This document shows positions 48,582 to 56,206 of a DNA stretch of 64,000 nucleotides, in pieces. Source of the DNA: an uncultured Gammaproteobacteria bacterium (GTDB lineage: Bacteria; Pseudomonadota; Gammaproteobacteria; Ga0077536); assembly GCA_903866355.1 (NCBI GenBank), contig CAIPNE010000714.1:85614-149613 (forward strand), written 5' to 3'. The notes beneath the pieces were generated by a model. That model was given only the letters and a program-made list of their open reading frames with translations. It was not told the origin of the DNA and searched no databases. Position 1 is the stretch's first letter, and each line of letters opens with the position of its first letter. The translations under genes and the position numbers were made by a program.

Positions 48582-51521
48582 TCATTTAGAGCCGCGTGTC
48601 CGAATTGAAGAGGCACGATTTGGTGAATACCGCTGAGAACGGGAGCGATCCACCTTCTGCCGCTCCAAATCCTGCCACGCCCTGCCGCTGCGACGTGTTC
48701 CACCACCTGCCATTCCTAGCCGCTCAAACTCCCGGCCAACCCGCAAACCGGCGCTGTCGGAAGATCCGTAGCTAGAAGCAGTCAGCGTTCCGGCCTCCCA
48801 GCGATCCAGTGCTTCGTGCAGCAAATCGACGGTCACGACCTGGACACAGTCCGCGAGGTCTTTGGTAGTCACCGGGCCAAAGTCCTGCTTAACCACCCTG
48901 CCGTTCTTTTCGGAGAGGAACTTCAACTCCTGCTCCAGCAGGCTGGAGTGCTGGTCAAAGAAGCCGTCCCGATAGCTAGACACCCAGCCCAGGTTCATAG
49001 CCGACTTGAACTTCTCGTAACGCTCCTGGTTAGTCTTTTCGGTAAAGGTAACTTCGGTGACCCGAATGCCAGGGGAGAACTCTTGCTTGAGGTCGGCCAG
49101 AAAGTATGCGCTGTTCCACTGGTCAAAAGAGATCTTCTCCGTTGACCGAAACTTGTACAACACATTCTTGATGTCATTGCCGACCTGGATGTAGTCGATA
49201 GTCCTGCGGCCCGAATCCGGATCAGCAGGGAAGTCGGCGGGCCTCCATACATGCAAGAAGTCGAGGATGACGTGCGGCCAGACGTGCCCGTTCTCTGGGC
49301 AGATGTGGGCGCTATTAGCCCAGCCGGTGCCGCCGTCCGCTGCGGTCCATCCACAGCCGGTACACGGCGCATCCTCAACGTGACCGATAGCCATAGCGAA
49401 GTTCGCGCCAGTCCTGCCTGGGTCGCAGTGGATGCGGTACTTCCGGTCGAACCGGCCCCGCTCCTGCTCGACCAGGGGTTCTCGCCAATCCAGTGGAGCG
49501 AACATGGCTTCGACTTTGTCGGGGTTGAGATACTGGTCGGCAACTTCCGCGAACTGGCCCATACGTTCGACGCGGAACTTCTCAGGGTTGCGGCGTTGGC
49601 GGCGCTGCTGAGCTTCACTGGTCAGATCCGGCTGAATCGGGCGCTTGAAGGTGCGGCCCACTAGCTCTTTGCCGCGCTCCCAGTCTTGGTACAAGATCCA
49701 GCTTGGGCCTTGGAATACCAACTTGACCGGGTCGGCAGTCATGTCCAAGATTTCAGCGGCGGCATCGACGCCCAGGCTTTCTTCCGTCTGACGGTGGTAC
49801 TGGTTGTCGGTGTAGCTCTTCATCAGCACGCTGCCCTGCTTGTACAGCGTGAAGAATTGGCCGATCTTGGTGTTGTGACTCAGCAGCCCTTCGGCCACCA
49901 AGGTGTTGGTCGATGTACCCAGCGCGACAACGGGGCCGTCCTCCACCTGGCGTACCGACACCACATGGTCGATGGCCTTGTCTGGCCCGTAGATGCGGCC
50001 CCCGTAGAACTTCTGCGGGAAGCTGTTGAGCAGACGCTGAGGCCGGATGGTGCCCAGAAATCGCAGAATCTCTGACGTGCCACCGTAGATACGGGCCTTA
50101 GCAACAGCGCGATCACCCCGGTCGGCATGACCGACCGCGTTCTTGACCTCGTAGCCTCGCTCCTTGAGCAGCAGTTCTGCACGCTCCTGAATGGGGCCGA
50201 AGATTTGCGCGTACCCCAGATGTACCAGACCGTTGGCATTGCCTAGCTTGGCACTCAGGTGACCCTCGCCGTCGAAGAATCCCGACAGCCAGCCTGCGTC
50301 ATACGTCTCTTCCGGCTCCCACGGATCGACACCCAGAGTCTTGATCTTGTCTCCCGGCTTGAGCTTGGAGGTCTTGATCCACTGGTAGTCGGTCTGTGAG
50401 CGTCGGCCCAGCCACATATGCTCGCCGGTACAGACGATCTTCTTGCCGCTCTCCATCGTCATCTCATAGCGCGGAGCGTGAATGACGGTGGACTCAGTAA
50501 CCACGGCAGGCTGCCAGGTGCGGCCCTTGCCCTGACCCTGGCACTCTTCATCGAAGCCGATCAGCCGGTCACCGACCTGAACGGATTTCACCGGCACCCA
50601 CCGCAAATCCTCCGTCAGCACCTTGGTTTCTGGTTCCAAGCACCATGGCGACGAGGGGATGTAGATGAGCGCATCCGGCTCAAACTGGTCGAGGGACGGC
50701 ACCGCCGACTCGTAAACTTCCTCGCCCGACTTCGATGACCCGGTGCCTTGGATCATAAAGGCGAACTCGTCAAGGAACAGTCCGAAGGATGCAGCACCAC
50801 GAACCACGTCGGAGTTGGAGGCCATGGCGATAGCGTGCAGCGTGGCAATCTCATGGTCGGGGACCATGCCTGCGCTTTTCAGGGTAGCGATCCGACGCAT
50901 GTCTGCCGGGGTGCGGATCGACATTTCGTAATCTCTAGAACTGGCGATGTGCGGCTGAAGGTATGCACAACCCTCCACCGCCATGGCGATGTCGCGGAAC
51001 TGGTGGCGCTTGGCTTGGCTCTGGCTGGTAGCGACAACAGTGAGGTAGCCGTCCTTACCGGGGACCACACCGTAGTGGGACTGCCAGTCATCCAGGGAGA
51101 ACATATAGGCCATTTGCTCTGCACCCAAGATCCCGCCGATCATGCCCTTGGAGGCACGACGGCCCAGGACGGCCTGGATTTCGGGGAACCGGCGATAGCC
51201 GCGATCCTTCAGATATTTGACCCGCTCCCAGATATCCGGCTGGACACCGAATACTTCCCGGCGTTGCATGAAACCGTGTCGCCACTCTTCGATGACATCC
51301 AGGTCGTACTGAGTCATCTGGTCGATTTCCAGAAAGATCAGACGCAACAGGGTCTGCTGGCGTGGATACAGCGTCATCCCGCAAAAGGCGTCATGGGTGG
51401 CGAAGTCCACGATGGAATCCCACGGAGCGCGGGTAAAGCACGCTCCGTTGACGAAAGCATCGGTAGGGCTATACGGCCTTTCGGAAACGAGCCGCTGCTG
51501 CTGATTAGCGTGGAACGGCAT
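48582..51521 (-). CDS. terL: Terminase large subunit (intein-containing)
   Basis: The 979-residue product is the packaging motor and nuclease. The ATPase has a Walker A-like GRRASKGMIGG near residue 120, a coupling segment TVVATSQSQAKRHQFRDIAM, and Walker B SFGLFLDEFAFM with Asp251-Glu252. An intein occupies residues 294-550. After it come the RNase H-like nuclease strands (YRIHCDPGRTGANFAMAIGH) and the DFLHVWRPADFPADPD segment. A Cys-rich insertion (CTGCGWTAADGG...CPENGH) lies between them. The remaining extein is about 722 residues, a normal size for large phages. No small subunit is identified in the window. Confidence 0.95.
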   Translation of the reverse strand: MPFHANQQQRLVSERPYSPTDAFVNGACFTRAPWDSIVDFATHDAFCGMTLYPRQQTLLRLIFLEIDQMTQYDLDVIEEWRHGFMQRREVFGVQPDIWERVKYLKDRGYRRFPEIQAVLGRRASKGMIGGILGAEQMAYMFSLDDWQSHYGVVPGKDGYLTVVATSQSQAKRHQFRDIAMAVEGCAYLQPHIASSRDYEMSIRTPADMRRIATLKSAGMVPDHEIATLHAIAMASNSDVVRGAASFGLFLDEFAFMIQGTGSSKSGEEVYESAVPSLDQFEPDALIYIPSSPWCLEPETKVLTEDLRWVPVKSVQVGDRLIGFDEECQGQGKGRTWQPAVVTESTVIHAPRYEMTMESGKKIVCTGEHMWLGRRSQTDYQWIKTSKLKPGDKIKTLGVDPWEPEETYDAGWLSGFFDGEGHLSAKLGNANGLVHLGYAQIFGPIQERAELLLKERGYEVKNAVGHADRGDRAVAKARIYGGTSEILRFLGTIRPQRLLNSFPQKFYGGRIYGPDKAIDHVVSVRQVEDGPVVALGTSTNTLVAEGLLSHNTKIGQFFTLYKQGSVLMKSYTDNQYHRQTEESLGVDAAAEILDMTADPVKLVFQGPSWILYQDWERGKELVGRTFKRPIQPDLTSEAQQRRQRRNPEKFRVERMGQFAEVADQYLNPDKVEAMFAPLDWREPLVEQERGRFDRKYRIHCDPGRTGANFAMAIGHVEDAPCTGCGWTAADGGTGWANSAHICPENGHVWPHVILDFLHVWRPADFPADPDSGRRTIDYIQVGNDIKNVLYKFRSTEKISFDQWNSAYFLADLKQEFSPGIRVTEVTFTEKTNQERYEKFKSAMNLGWVSSYRDGFFDQHSSLLEQELKFLSEKNGRVVKQDFGPVTTKDLADCVQVVTVDLLHEALDRWEAGTLTASSYGSSDSAGLRVGREFERLGMAGGGTRRSGRAWQDLERQKVDRSRSQRYSPNRASSIRTRGSK
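49872..50642 (-). mobile_element. Intein with LAGLIDADG homing endonuclease in terL
   Basis: A 257-residue protein-splicing element runs from Cys294 (CLEPETKVLTEDLRWVPVKS) to the His-Asn pair before Thr551 (GLLSHN|T). Block A (C...TKVLT), block B (MESGKKIVCTGEHMWL) and block G (VAEGLLSHNT) are visible. GWLSGFFDGEGHLSAK is a LAGLIDADG motif; only one is evident. The insertion lies between Walker B and the nuclease domain, after a YIPSSPW segment. The first extein residue after it, Thr551, can serve as the nucleophile for splicing. Confidence 0.93.
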
Positions 51522-51524
51522 GAG

Positions 51525-51755
51525 TCACCACCCCTGACGGATCAGAACCTGACCGGCTCGCCGGATCTTGCTGCGCAGATCTTCGGTACTTACTTCGGTG
51601 GTGACGGCCATATGAAGGTCGGAGTGACCCGTCTCCTTACGGTGTCGATCTAACTGGTCCTGGGCGCAGTCCTCGCACAGATACCGCCACACCTTAGGGC
51701 CAGTATTTTTGGCGTTTCTGCACCCGTCGAAACAAGTCACCTTGCACTCAGCCAT
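51525..51755 (-). CDS. Small Cys-rich protein upstream of terL (76 aa)
   Basis: ATG 51755 follows CGGGAGGACGGGACGC; the longer frame from 51974 lacks a good site and overlaps the holin candidate. Product: AECKVTCFDGCRNAKNTGPK, then VWRYLCEDCAQDQLDRHRK. Two CxxxC/CxxC pairs suggest a zinc ribbon. The C-terminus is helical and basic (LRSKIRRAGQVLIRQGW). Three bases separate it from terL. A DNA-recognition helper for packaging is possible but not shown. Confidence 0.65.
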   Translation of the reverse strand: MAECKVTCFDGCRNAKNTGPKVWRYLCEDCAQDQLDRHRKETGHSDLHMAVTTEVSTEDLRSKIRRAGQVLIRQGW

Positions 51756-51900
51756 GCGTCCCGTCCTCCCGGTAATTTGGGGGCCACGATTCTTTGCGTA
51801 GCCGTCCGGTTTGTGAGCAGTGGTAGCCGCCAATCCATCGGTAAGGGACCGGCTCCTTACAGTTCGGGCAGAGCCTATTTTGATTCGTAGGGGGGAGCAA
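51748..51900 (-). CDS. Possible small zinc-finger-like protein (50 aa)
   Basis: TTG 51900 to TGA 51748 fills the gap between the holin candidate and the Cys-rich gene. It encodes LCPNCKEPVPYRWIGGYHC in its first half, with CxxC and a later Cys. The stop overlaps the next start region by 8 bases. The ribosome site is weak and the start codon is TTG, so this is a tentative call. It was noticed because the reading frame holds a sensible metal-binding pattern. Confidence 0.4.
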   Translation of the reverse strand: MLPPTNQNRLCPNCKEPVPYRWIGGYHCSQTGRLRKESWPPNYREDGTHG

Positions 51901-52435
51901 TTTTCACCCGTGCAACGTAAGAAACCACGGTCTGAATTATTGTCTTGATGACCAAGATTCCTAGCGTGACCCACCCGGCCTTACTGAAAAAGTTCACGTC
52001 GCCCAGAGTGCCGACGATAGCAACCAGTGCGAACACGACATCCAGGCCCATGCCCTGAAGGAATGTTCGCCAGGATCGGTTTCGGGCCGACGCGATCATA
52101 AGCTCAGAGCCGGTCAAGGTCGTGCCGGTGATGGTCGGAGACACCGGCTTGCCGGTCAAGATCCCGGTGATGTAGCTCTGGGTGTACGCCGAAACCTGCT
52201 CCTGAATAGCGGGTGCGGCTTTCTTCAACGCTTCCTGGGCAGCTTCAGCAGCGGCCCTTTCCAGTTGGGCTGCCCAGTTGTCCGTGGAGGGGAGTCCCGC
52301 CGGTATGGCCGTCGAGGAGGTGACCGATACCGGCGGGACAGAGTCTGTGGTCACCCACGGGGGAGTAAGTTCTGGGTCTACTGCGTCGGCAGCAGAAACG
52401 TAGTCGGGCGACCACGGCGGCAAAGAAGAAGTCAT
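51875..52435 (-). CDS. Holin candidate, membrane protein (186 aa)
   Basis: The N-terminal ~55 residues are Pro/Thr-rich. A helix (AAQLERAAAEAAQEALKKAA) and a short segment follow. Two membrane helices occupy about residues 129-147 (MGLDVVFALVAIVGTLGD) and 152-170 (KAGWVTLGILVIKTIIQTVV). The C-terminus is short and basic (YVARVKIAPPYESK). It lies two genes downstream of the endolysin and zeta-like gene. Two-helix membrane proteins near endolysins are often holins, which open the inner membrane. Other minor membrane functions are not excluded. Confidence 0.6.
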   Translation of the reverse strand: MTSSLPPWSPDYVSAADAVDPELTPPWVTTDSVPPVSVTSSTAIPAGLPSTDNWAAQLERAAAEAAQEALKKAAPAIQEQVSAYTQSYITGILTGKPVSPTITGTTLTGSELMIASARNRSWRTFLQGMGLDVVFALVAIVGTLGDVNFFSKAGWVTLGILVIKTIIQTVVSYVARVKIAPPYESK

Positions 52436-52752
52436 TTCACAGATTCCTCTACTGTGGCGAACACGGCCTGGACACTAATCCCGGCTTTCTCACAGAGCGC
52501 GGCCAGAAGGGCTTGGGTTCGTAGTCCCTCCATCCTCATAGACAGGATGTGCCCAAAAAGATCGTCGGTCTTGCGCGGATCAACCGGGCGGTCAGTGAGC
52601 GGCAGCAGGAAGTTGACTTTCCACAAAATGCGGGCCACGGCTCCGCGCAGCGTGAACTTGCTACCATCATTGTCCAGCAGCGGCTGACCGGCTGACGCAG
52701 AAAGCTCAGTAAGCAACAGTTGGTTTAGCTGCTGCGGGGTCAGATCCGGCAT
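52432..52752 (-). CDS. Small helical protein (106 aa)
   Basis: The product (PDLTPQQLNQLLLTELSASA, then LRGAVARILWKVNFLLPLTD) is helical, with QALLAALCEKAGISVQAVFA near the end. It overlaps the holin-candidate gene by 4 bases. It could be a small regulatory or packaging factor (for example small terminase-like), but the DNA-binding motif expected for TerS is not evident. Its start lies inside the 40-residue frame at 52740-52862. Confidence 0.6.
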   Translation of the reverse strand: MPDLTPQQLNQLLLTELSASAGQPLLDNDGSKFTLRGAVARILWKVNFLLPLTDRPVDPRKTDDLFGHILSMRMEGLRTQALLAALCEKAGISVQAVFATVEESVK

Positions 52753-52862
52753 GAAAGATCCCCTTTAAGATGAAGGAGGGGTGAGGGCGGGCGCAGGCAA
52801 CAGGAGTGGCTGCCCCCACTCCCGGCAAGGCGTTCACCGCCCTCACCGAAAAGCCTGTTCAT
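52740..52862 (-). CDS. Possible leader peptide with strong ribosome site (40 aa)
   Basis: ATG 52862 is preceded by AAGAGTAGGAGGTAGCCA, one of the best ribosome sites in the window, yet the frame is only 40 residues (MNRLFGEGGERLAGSGGS...). It overlaps the start of the 106-residue gene and runs through a nested hairpin. It may be a leader peptide whose translation opens the hairpin and controls the next gene, or a remnant of a lost gene. The peptide itself shows no family. Confidence 0.4.
   Translation of the reverse strand: MNRLFGEGGERLAGSGGSHSCCLRPPSPLLHLKGDLSCRI
52780..52847 (-). promoter_or_regulatory. Nested hairpin between the zeta-like and the 106-residue genes
   Basis: Outer arms GGTGAGGGCGG (52780-52790 and 52837-52847) pair over 11 bases. 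Inside, GGAGTGG and CCACTCC (52803-52809, 52816-52822) pair over 7. There is no U-tract after it, so it is not a clear terminator. It lies within the 40-residue frame and could act in attenuation or mRNA protection. Confidence 0.5.
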
Positions 52863-52908
52863 TGGCTACCTCCTACTCTTTAAGGAGGCAGCTAGGAGGG
52901 GCTACAGG
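52860..52908 (-). promoter_or_regulatory. Repeated intergenic leader after the zeta-like gene
   Basis: CCTGTAGCCCC contains the stop codon of the zeta-like gene. It is followed by TTAAAGAGTAGGAGGTAGCC and ATG 52862. It belongs to the same leader family as 2936, 31832, 41419 and 54300. Here the ribosome site serves only the 40-residue frame. Confidence 0.5.
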
Positions 52909-54302
52909 ATCACGCGGCGCTTAACCTCGTCTTTGATGAGTTGAGCCTGCTCCTGGCTCAACACGCCGCTCCATACAGCAGCAGTGATCCACCAGCCGTT
53001 ATCTTCTTCGGGCATCATTTCGTCGCGGTCAAAACTTGACCATTCGGCGCGTTCGGGGTGCTGGTCTACACCCTTGATCTGCTCGTATCTTGCGACAATA
53101 GCCTCCACCAGATTGGGGAAACTCAGTTGTCCATCCCGGTAAGCGTCGAGCAAGCTCAACACGCTGTGCGGATCGGCAGTGTCTAGGTCAGCCATAAGTA
53201 TCCTTCCGGCGGCTCGTACCGGAGGCTGTTGCATCGGCTGCTGGGGAAGCTGTGACAGCCCTGCCCATTGCCCACCCGTGCTTCTAATGATGGGATTCGT
53301 AAAGTCCTCATTGTTGATGTGTAGCCAGCCTGCGTTAAGTCGGTGGGGTGTTTCCGTCACCAACTTCTTAAACGCTTCACCGGAGCTAGATAATTCCCCA
53401 GACGCAGGATCTTTAGGATGAAGGTCGGTTGTAGCAAACAGCGGCAGCCGCCGACCGCCGCGACGAGCAGGCTTGTACTTCGGATCTACCGGGGACATAG
53501 TGTGCCTGCGATAGAACTGGCTCATGCCGTCGATGTGCCGCTTAATTCCACGCTGCCGACTGGTGTTGGGCGTCACGTCTACAAAAATGGCACCCTTCCT
53601 GGTGTAGCCATGCTTATCCAGTGCGTCCAGGTGCTGGATTGCAGAATCGTGAGTTCCCATCCGGTAGTCCCAGACCACGTTCGCACGCACCTTGTACGCC
53701 TCCTGCGCCTGCCGGTTCGCAAGATCCCTGGACTCGTTCTGGATCAGTGAACTCAGTTCCATCGGGGTGAAGTCATACAGTTCTCCCCGCCGGTTACGGG
53801 GGACAAGGTCGGGATACTGCTGGGCCAGCCACTGGATGGGCGGGACCATATCGTTATCGACCATCACGTCTTTGTTGTTGTCGGCGCTGAGGGCGAAGTG
53901 CGTCATCGGTTCGGGCCGACCCGGCTCCGTATGAATCCCCAGTTGCCTGAGGATCGTAGTCTTACCGGCCCCTCCCAGACCGGCCAGAAGATGCGCCTCT
54001 CCATTCTTCGGCACCGCGTCAATATGGGGCCGGAAATGGTTCATTACCGTCTCATGCTGAGCCAGACGTTCGGGGCTGTACTCATGCTCCCCGGTGATGG
54101 GGTTCTTTTTGCCGTGCCAAGTTCGGGAGTCAATGCCTTGTTTGTTGAACGCTTCCAGCATATTTTCCAAAGCAACGGTACGCTCCAGCCAGTCCTGGCC
54201 GGTGCCGGGGAAGTTATCCGGCATCGGCGTTACGCTATCTACCGGCGGCAGTTCCCTGGCAATGCGGTACGCAAAAGTCTCGCACTGTCTCTGGATTCTC
54301 AC
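52902..54302 (-). CDS. Zeta-toxin-like P-loop kinase (466 aa)
   Basis: GTG 54302 is preceded by AATAGGAGGACTGCT. Residues 108-115 (GLGGAGKT) form a Walker A motif in the context EAHLLAGLGGAGKTTILRQ. VMVDNDMVPPIQW follows near residue 150, resembling the zeta-toxin motif with an acidic residue for substrate. Then come ELSSLIQNESRDLANRQAQE and RANVVWDYRMGTHDSAIQHL, matching the helix and strand order of the zeta/PezT fold. Residues 240-290 (GAIFVDVTPNTSRQRGIKRH) add a basic loop. Zeta enzymes phosphorylate UDP-sugars; here the substrate is unknown. It sits directly after the endolysin gene and may help cell-wall disruption or act in the virion. Confidence 0.75.
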   Translation of the reverse strand: MRIQRQCETFAYRIARELPPVDSVTPMPDNFPGTGQDWLERTVALENMLEAFNKQGIDSRTWHGKKNPITGEHEYSPERLAQHETVMNHFRPHIDAVPKNGEAHLLAGLGGAGKTTILRQLGIHTEPGRPEPMTHFALSADNNKDVMVDNDMVPPIQWLAQQYPDLVPRNRRGELYDFTPMELSSLIQNESRDLANRQAQEAYKVRANVVWDYRMGTHDSAIQHLDALDKHGYTRKGAIFVDVTPNTSRQRGIKRHIDGMSQFYRRHTMSPVDPKYKPARRGGRRLPLFATTDLHPKDPASGELSSSGEAFKKLVTETPHRLNAGWLHINNEDFTNPIIRSTGGQWAGLSQLPQQPMQQPPVRAAGRILMADLDTADPHSVLSLLDAYRDGQLSFPNLVEAIVARYEQIKGVDQHPERAEWSSFDRDEMMPEEDNGWWITAAVWSGVLSQEQAQLIKDEVKRRVIL

Positions 54303-54348
54303 AGCAGTCCTCCTATTCCTTCTGGCATTTCCGGCCAGCGGTTACAGG
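54300..54348 (-). promoter_or_regulatory. Repeated intergenic leader upstream of the zeta-like gene
   Basis: CCTGTAACCGC includes the stop codon of the endolysin gene. It is followed by GCCAGAAGGAATAGGAGGAC and GTG 54302. The first part is almost identical to the one at 31871-31882. This gap is only 39 bases, so it has no room for a typical promoter. Confidence 0.55.
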
Positions 54349-55478
54349 AACTGACCCGCCAGAACCTTCAAAACAGCAGGACTGAGCAGGTCAAGGGTGG
54401 GTGCAGGGGCCGGGGCGGGAGTAGTGGCAGTGCCTGCGTAGCGCCCCACGGCGGCGGCGAATACGTCCCACGGGAAGTTATCCCCGACATCCTGGTGGTC
54501 ATTGCCGTCGCGCAAAAACTTAGAGCAGTACCGATGGTCAGAGATTCCCGGCGGCTTCTTCTTGTACGGCGGGGCCAGGACGTTTATCGGGATCTTGTAC
54601 TTTTTGCAGTCCTGTACCGCTAGGTATGCTGCAACGTCGATAGCGCGGGAGTGCTTCAACCATTCGGAGCGGGTCCAGGCGGCGCGGGAACCGGCGAAGC
54701 AGATGTTGATGCTGCGGTTATTGCTGTTCCCTACTGAATAGCTAGCCAGGTCGGTATCAACCACATCGACCACGGTCACGCCATTATCCTTTGCATCTTG
54801 GCTGATGGTGTAGTGATAGCTGACCGGATTTCCTCCACCTTCGGTGGATCGAAGGAACTGGGCCAGCGAGGCGGCGTTGCCTGACCCTTCCTGGGTATGG
54901 ATCAATACCAGATCAATCTTGGTGCCATTTCGGGACTGGCAGTTGCGGCTCCAGTTCGGGAACTCGTTGAAGTCGGGCCTGTCCACGATGGACTCCTTCT
55001 TGATGACCTGGATCGCGGTGCCGGGATCAGCGGCCCCTTTGAGGCGAATCATCGGATTTTGTTTCTGCAAGGGCGCATAGTCAACCGGCATATCGCTAAG
55101 GTGAAGGTGCGGAGCGGTCCCACCATTGGTGTTGGAGTCGGGGTTGATAATGGCTATCTGTTCCCCGGCTTTAACCTTGTAGCCGACTTTGACGTGAGGC
55201 AGCCGCCGAATGTGGCCGTATTCAAGTACTCCACCGCCCTGGTCGTCGTCGGAGTCGATGACCAACCAGCCAGCAGGATCTGGTCCTCCGTACCCTTGTG
55301 CCGCCCCGGCATAGATAACAGTTCCGGCCTGAATGGCGAAGACGGGCAGTGATCCACTTCCTCCCCGCCCTGACCAAAGAGGGAACCCAAAATCAACTCC
55401 GTAATGAAACCCTCCCTCGCGGGGTCCGTACGGACTGGTGACTACGCGGCCCTTCTCCAGGGGCCAATACCGAATCAC
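54342..55478 (-). CDS. lysA: Endolysin: M23 peptidase plus amidase_2
   Basis: I set the start at GTG 55478 because it overlaps the upstream stop as GTGA; the frame open to 55568 only reads into that gene. The 378-residue product has an M23 peptidase domain (His25, Asp29 in HYGVDFGFP, His89, and HLHLSDM with His124/His126). Residues ~185-335 form an amidase_2 domain with His194 (VLIHTQEGSG), His222 (SYHYTISQD) and His315 (ISDHRYCSKF). A HQDVGDNFPW segment resembles the conserved end of that family. A Pro/Ala-rich linker and a short helix (VLKVLAGQFL) end the protein. It should cut peptide bonds and amide links in peptidoglycan. Confidence 0.9.
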   Translation of the reverse strand: MIRYWPLEKGRVVTSPYGPREGGFHYGVDFGFPLWSGRGGSGSLPVFAIQAGTVIYAGAAQGYGGPDPAGWLVIDSDDDQGGGVLEYGHIRRLPHVKVGYKVKAGEQIAIINPDSNTNGGTAPHLHLSDMPVDYAPLQKQNPMIRLKGAADPGTAIQVIKKESIVDRPDFNEFPNWSRNCQSRNGTKIDLVLIHTQEGSGNAASLAQFLRSTEGGGNPVSYHYTISQDAKDNGVTVVDVVDTDLASYSVGNSNNRSINICFAGSRAAWTRSEWLKHSRAIDVAAYLAVQDCKKYKIPINVLAPPYKKKPPGISDHRYCSKFLRDGNDHQDVGDNFPWDVFAAAVGRYAGTATTPAPAPAPTLDLLSPAVLKVLAGQFL

Positions 55479-56194
55479 GACGCCACCATGATGTAGACGG
55501 ACCCGCCGATAGCGATAGTCGATCCGTCCTTCGGGGTTACCGACCGGCCATTGAGGTCGGACAGCCACATCGTCACAGTCAGAGGCGTCCCGTTGCTTTC
55601 GGGCCAGGTAGTGCCGCCGACTGGCATCGCAGTAATTCCCTGACCTCCGGTGAACATCGAACGGCCCCGGCCATTAGCCAACATAAGACCGCCACCAGAG
55701 CGAACCTCAATAACTGGCAGACACCCAGTGTCAGAGGCAGTCACCAAAACCTGGCCGAAGCAGACCGGCCAGAACCTTTTCCCTTGGGGAATAGCGTCAG
55801 TCGTCAGCGAGGCGATCTGAACTGCCGACCCTGATGAAGTTGGAGTGTCAAGACCTTGCCACCCATACGGCCCCATGATGTATCCGGACCCCAGCGTGTT
55901 GGTGAAGCGGGATGCCGAAATGGGGAGCGACACCGGGTTGTCAGGAGTATTGACTGAAGTCTTGAGGACGTTGCGTGCATCATCCTTGGTCTTGTACTCC
56001 GTTATCGGAGCGTATCGGGAGTCCTGCTTATCGACGTATTCTTTAGTGACCCGGCTGGCGACTGCGGCTTCCGCAGCGGCCTCCACCGCAATCTGATTTG
56101 TCGTCGCGCCCTTGATGACGGTGTCTACCGTGCGCTTTGTCGCTATGTCGGTACCACTAGACGAAGGTGGACCTGCGTACTGCAAAGCTCCCAT
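55475..56194 (-). CDS. Minor tail/fibre protein (239 aa), YVDxQD family
   Basis: The N-terminus (MGALQYAGPPSSSGTDIATK, then RTVDTVIKGATTNQIAVEAA) leads to VTKEYVDKQDSRYAPITEYK. The YVDxQD or YVDVKD segment recurs in the genes at 56207 and 59973. The C-terminus is beta-rich (GKRFWPVCFGQVLVTASDTG, TIAIGGSVYIMVAS). This is an attachment stalk plus beta-sandwich head. The gene ends with a 4-base overlap with the endolysin. Confidence 0.75.
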   Translation of the reverse strand: MGALQYAGPPSSSGTDIATKRTVDTVIKGATTNQIAVEAAAEAAVASRVTKEYVDKQDSRYAPITEYKTKDDARNVLKTSVNTPDNPVSLPISASRFTNTLGSGYIMGPYGWQGLDTPTSSGSAVQIASLTTDAIPQGKRFWPVCFGQVLVTASDTGCLPVIEVRSGGGLMLANGRGRSMFTGGQGITAMPVGGTTWPESNGTPLTVTMWLSDLNGRSVTPKDGSTIAIGGSVYIMVAS

Positions 56195-56206
56195 GAAGAT
56201 GTCCTT

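Noticed and set aside
54342..55568. Endolysin start at 55568
   Set aside because: The extension lies inside the upstream fibre gene in another frame; GTG 55478 forms a typical 4-base overlap.
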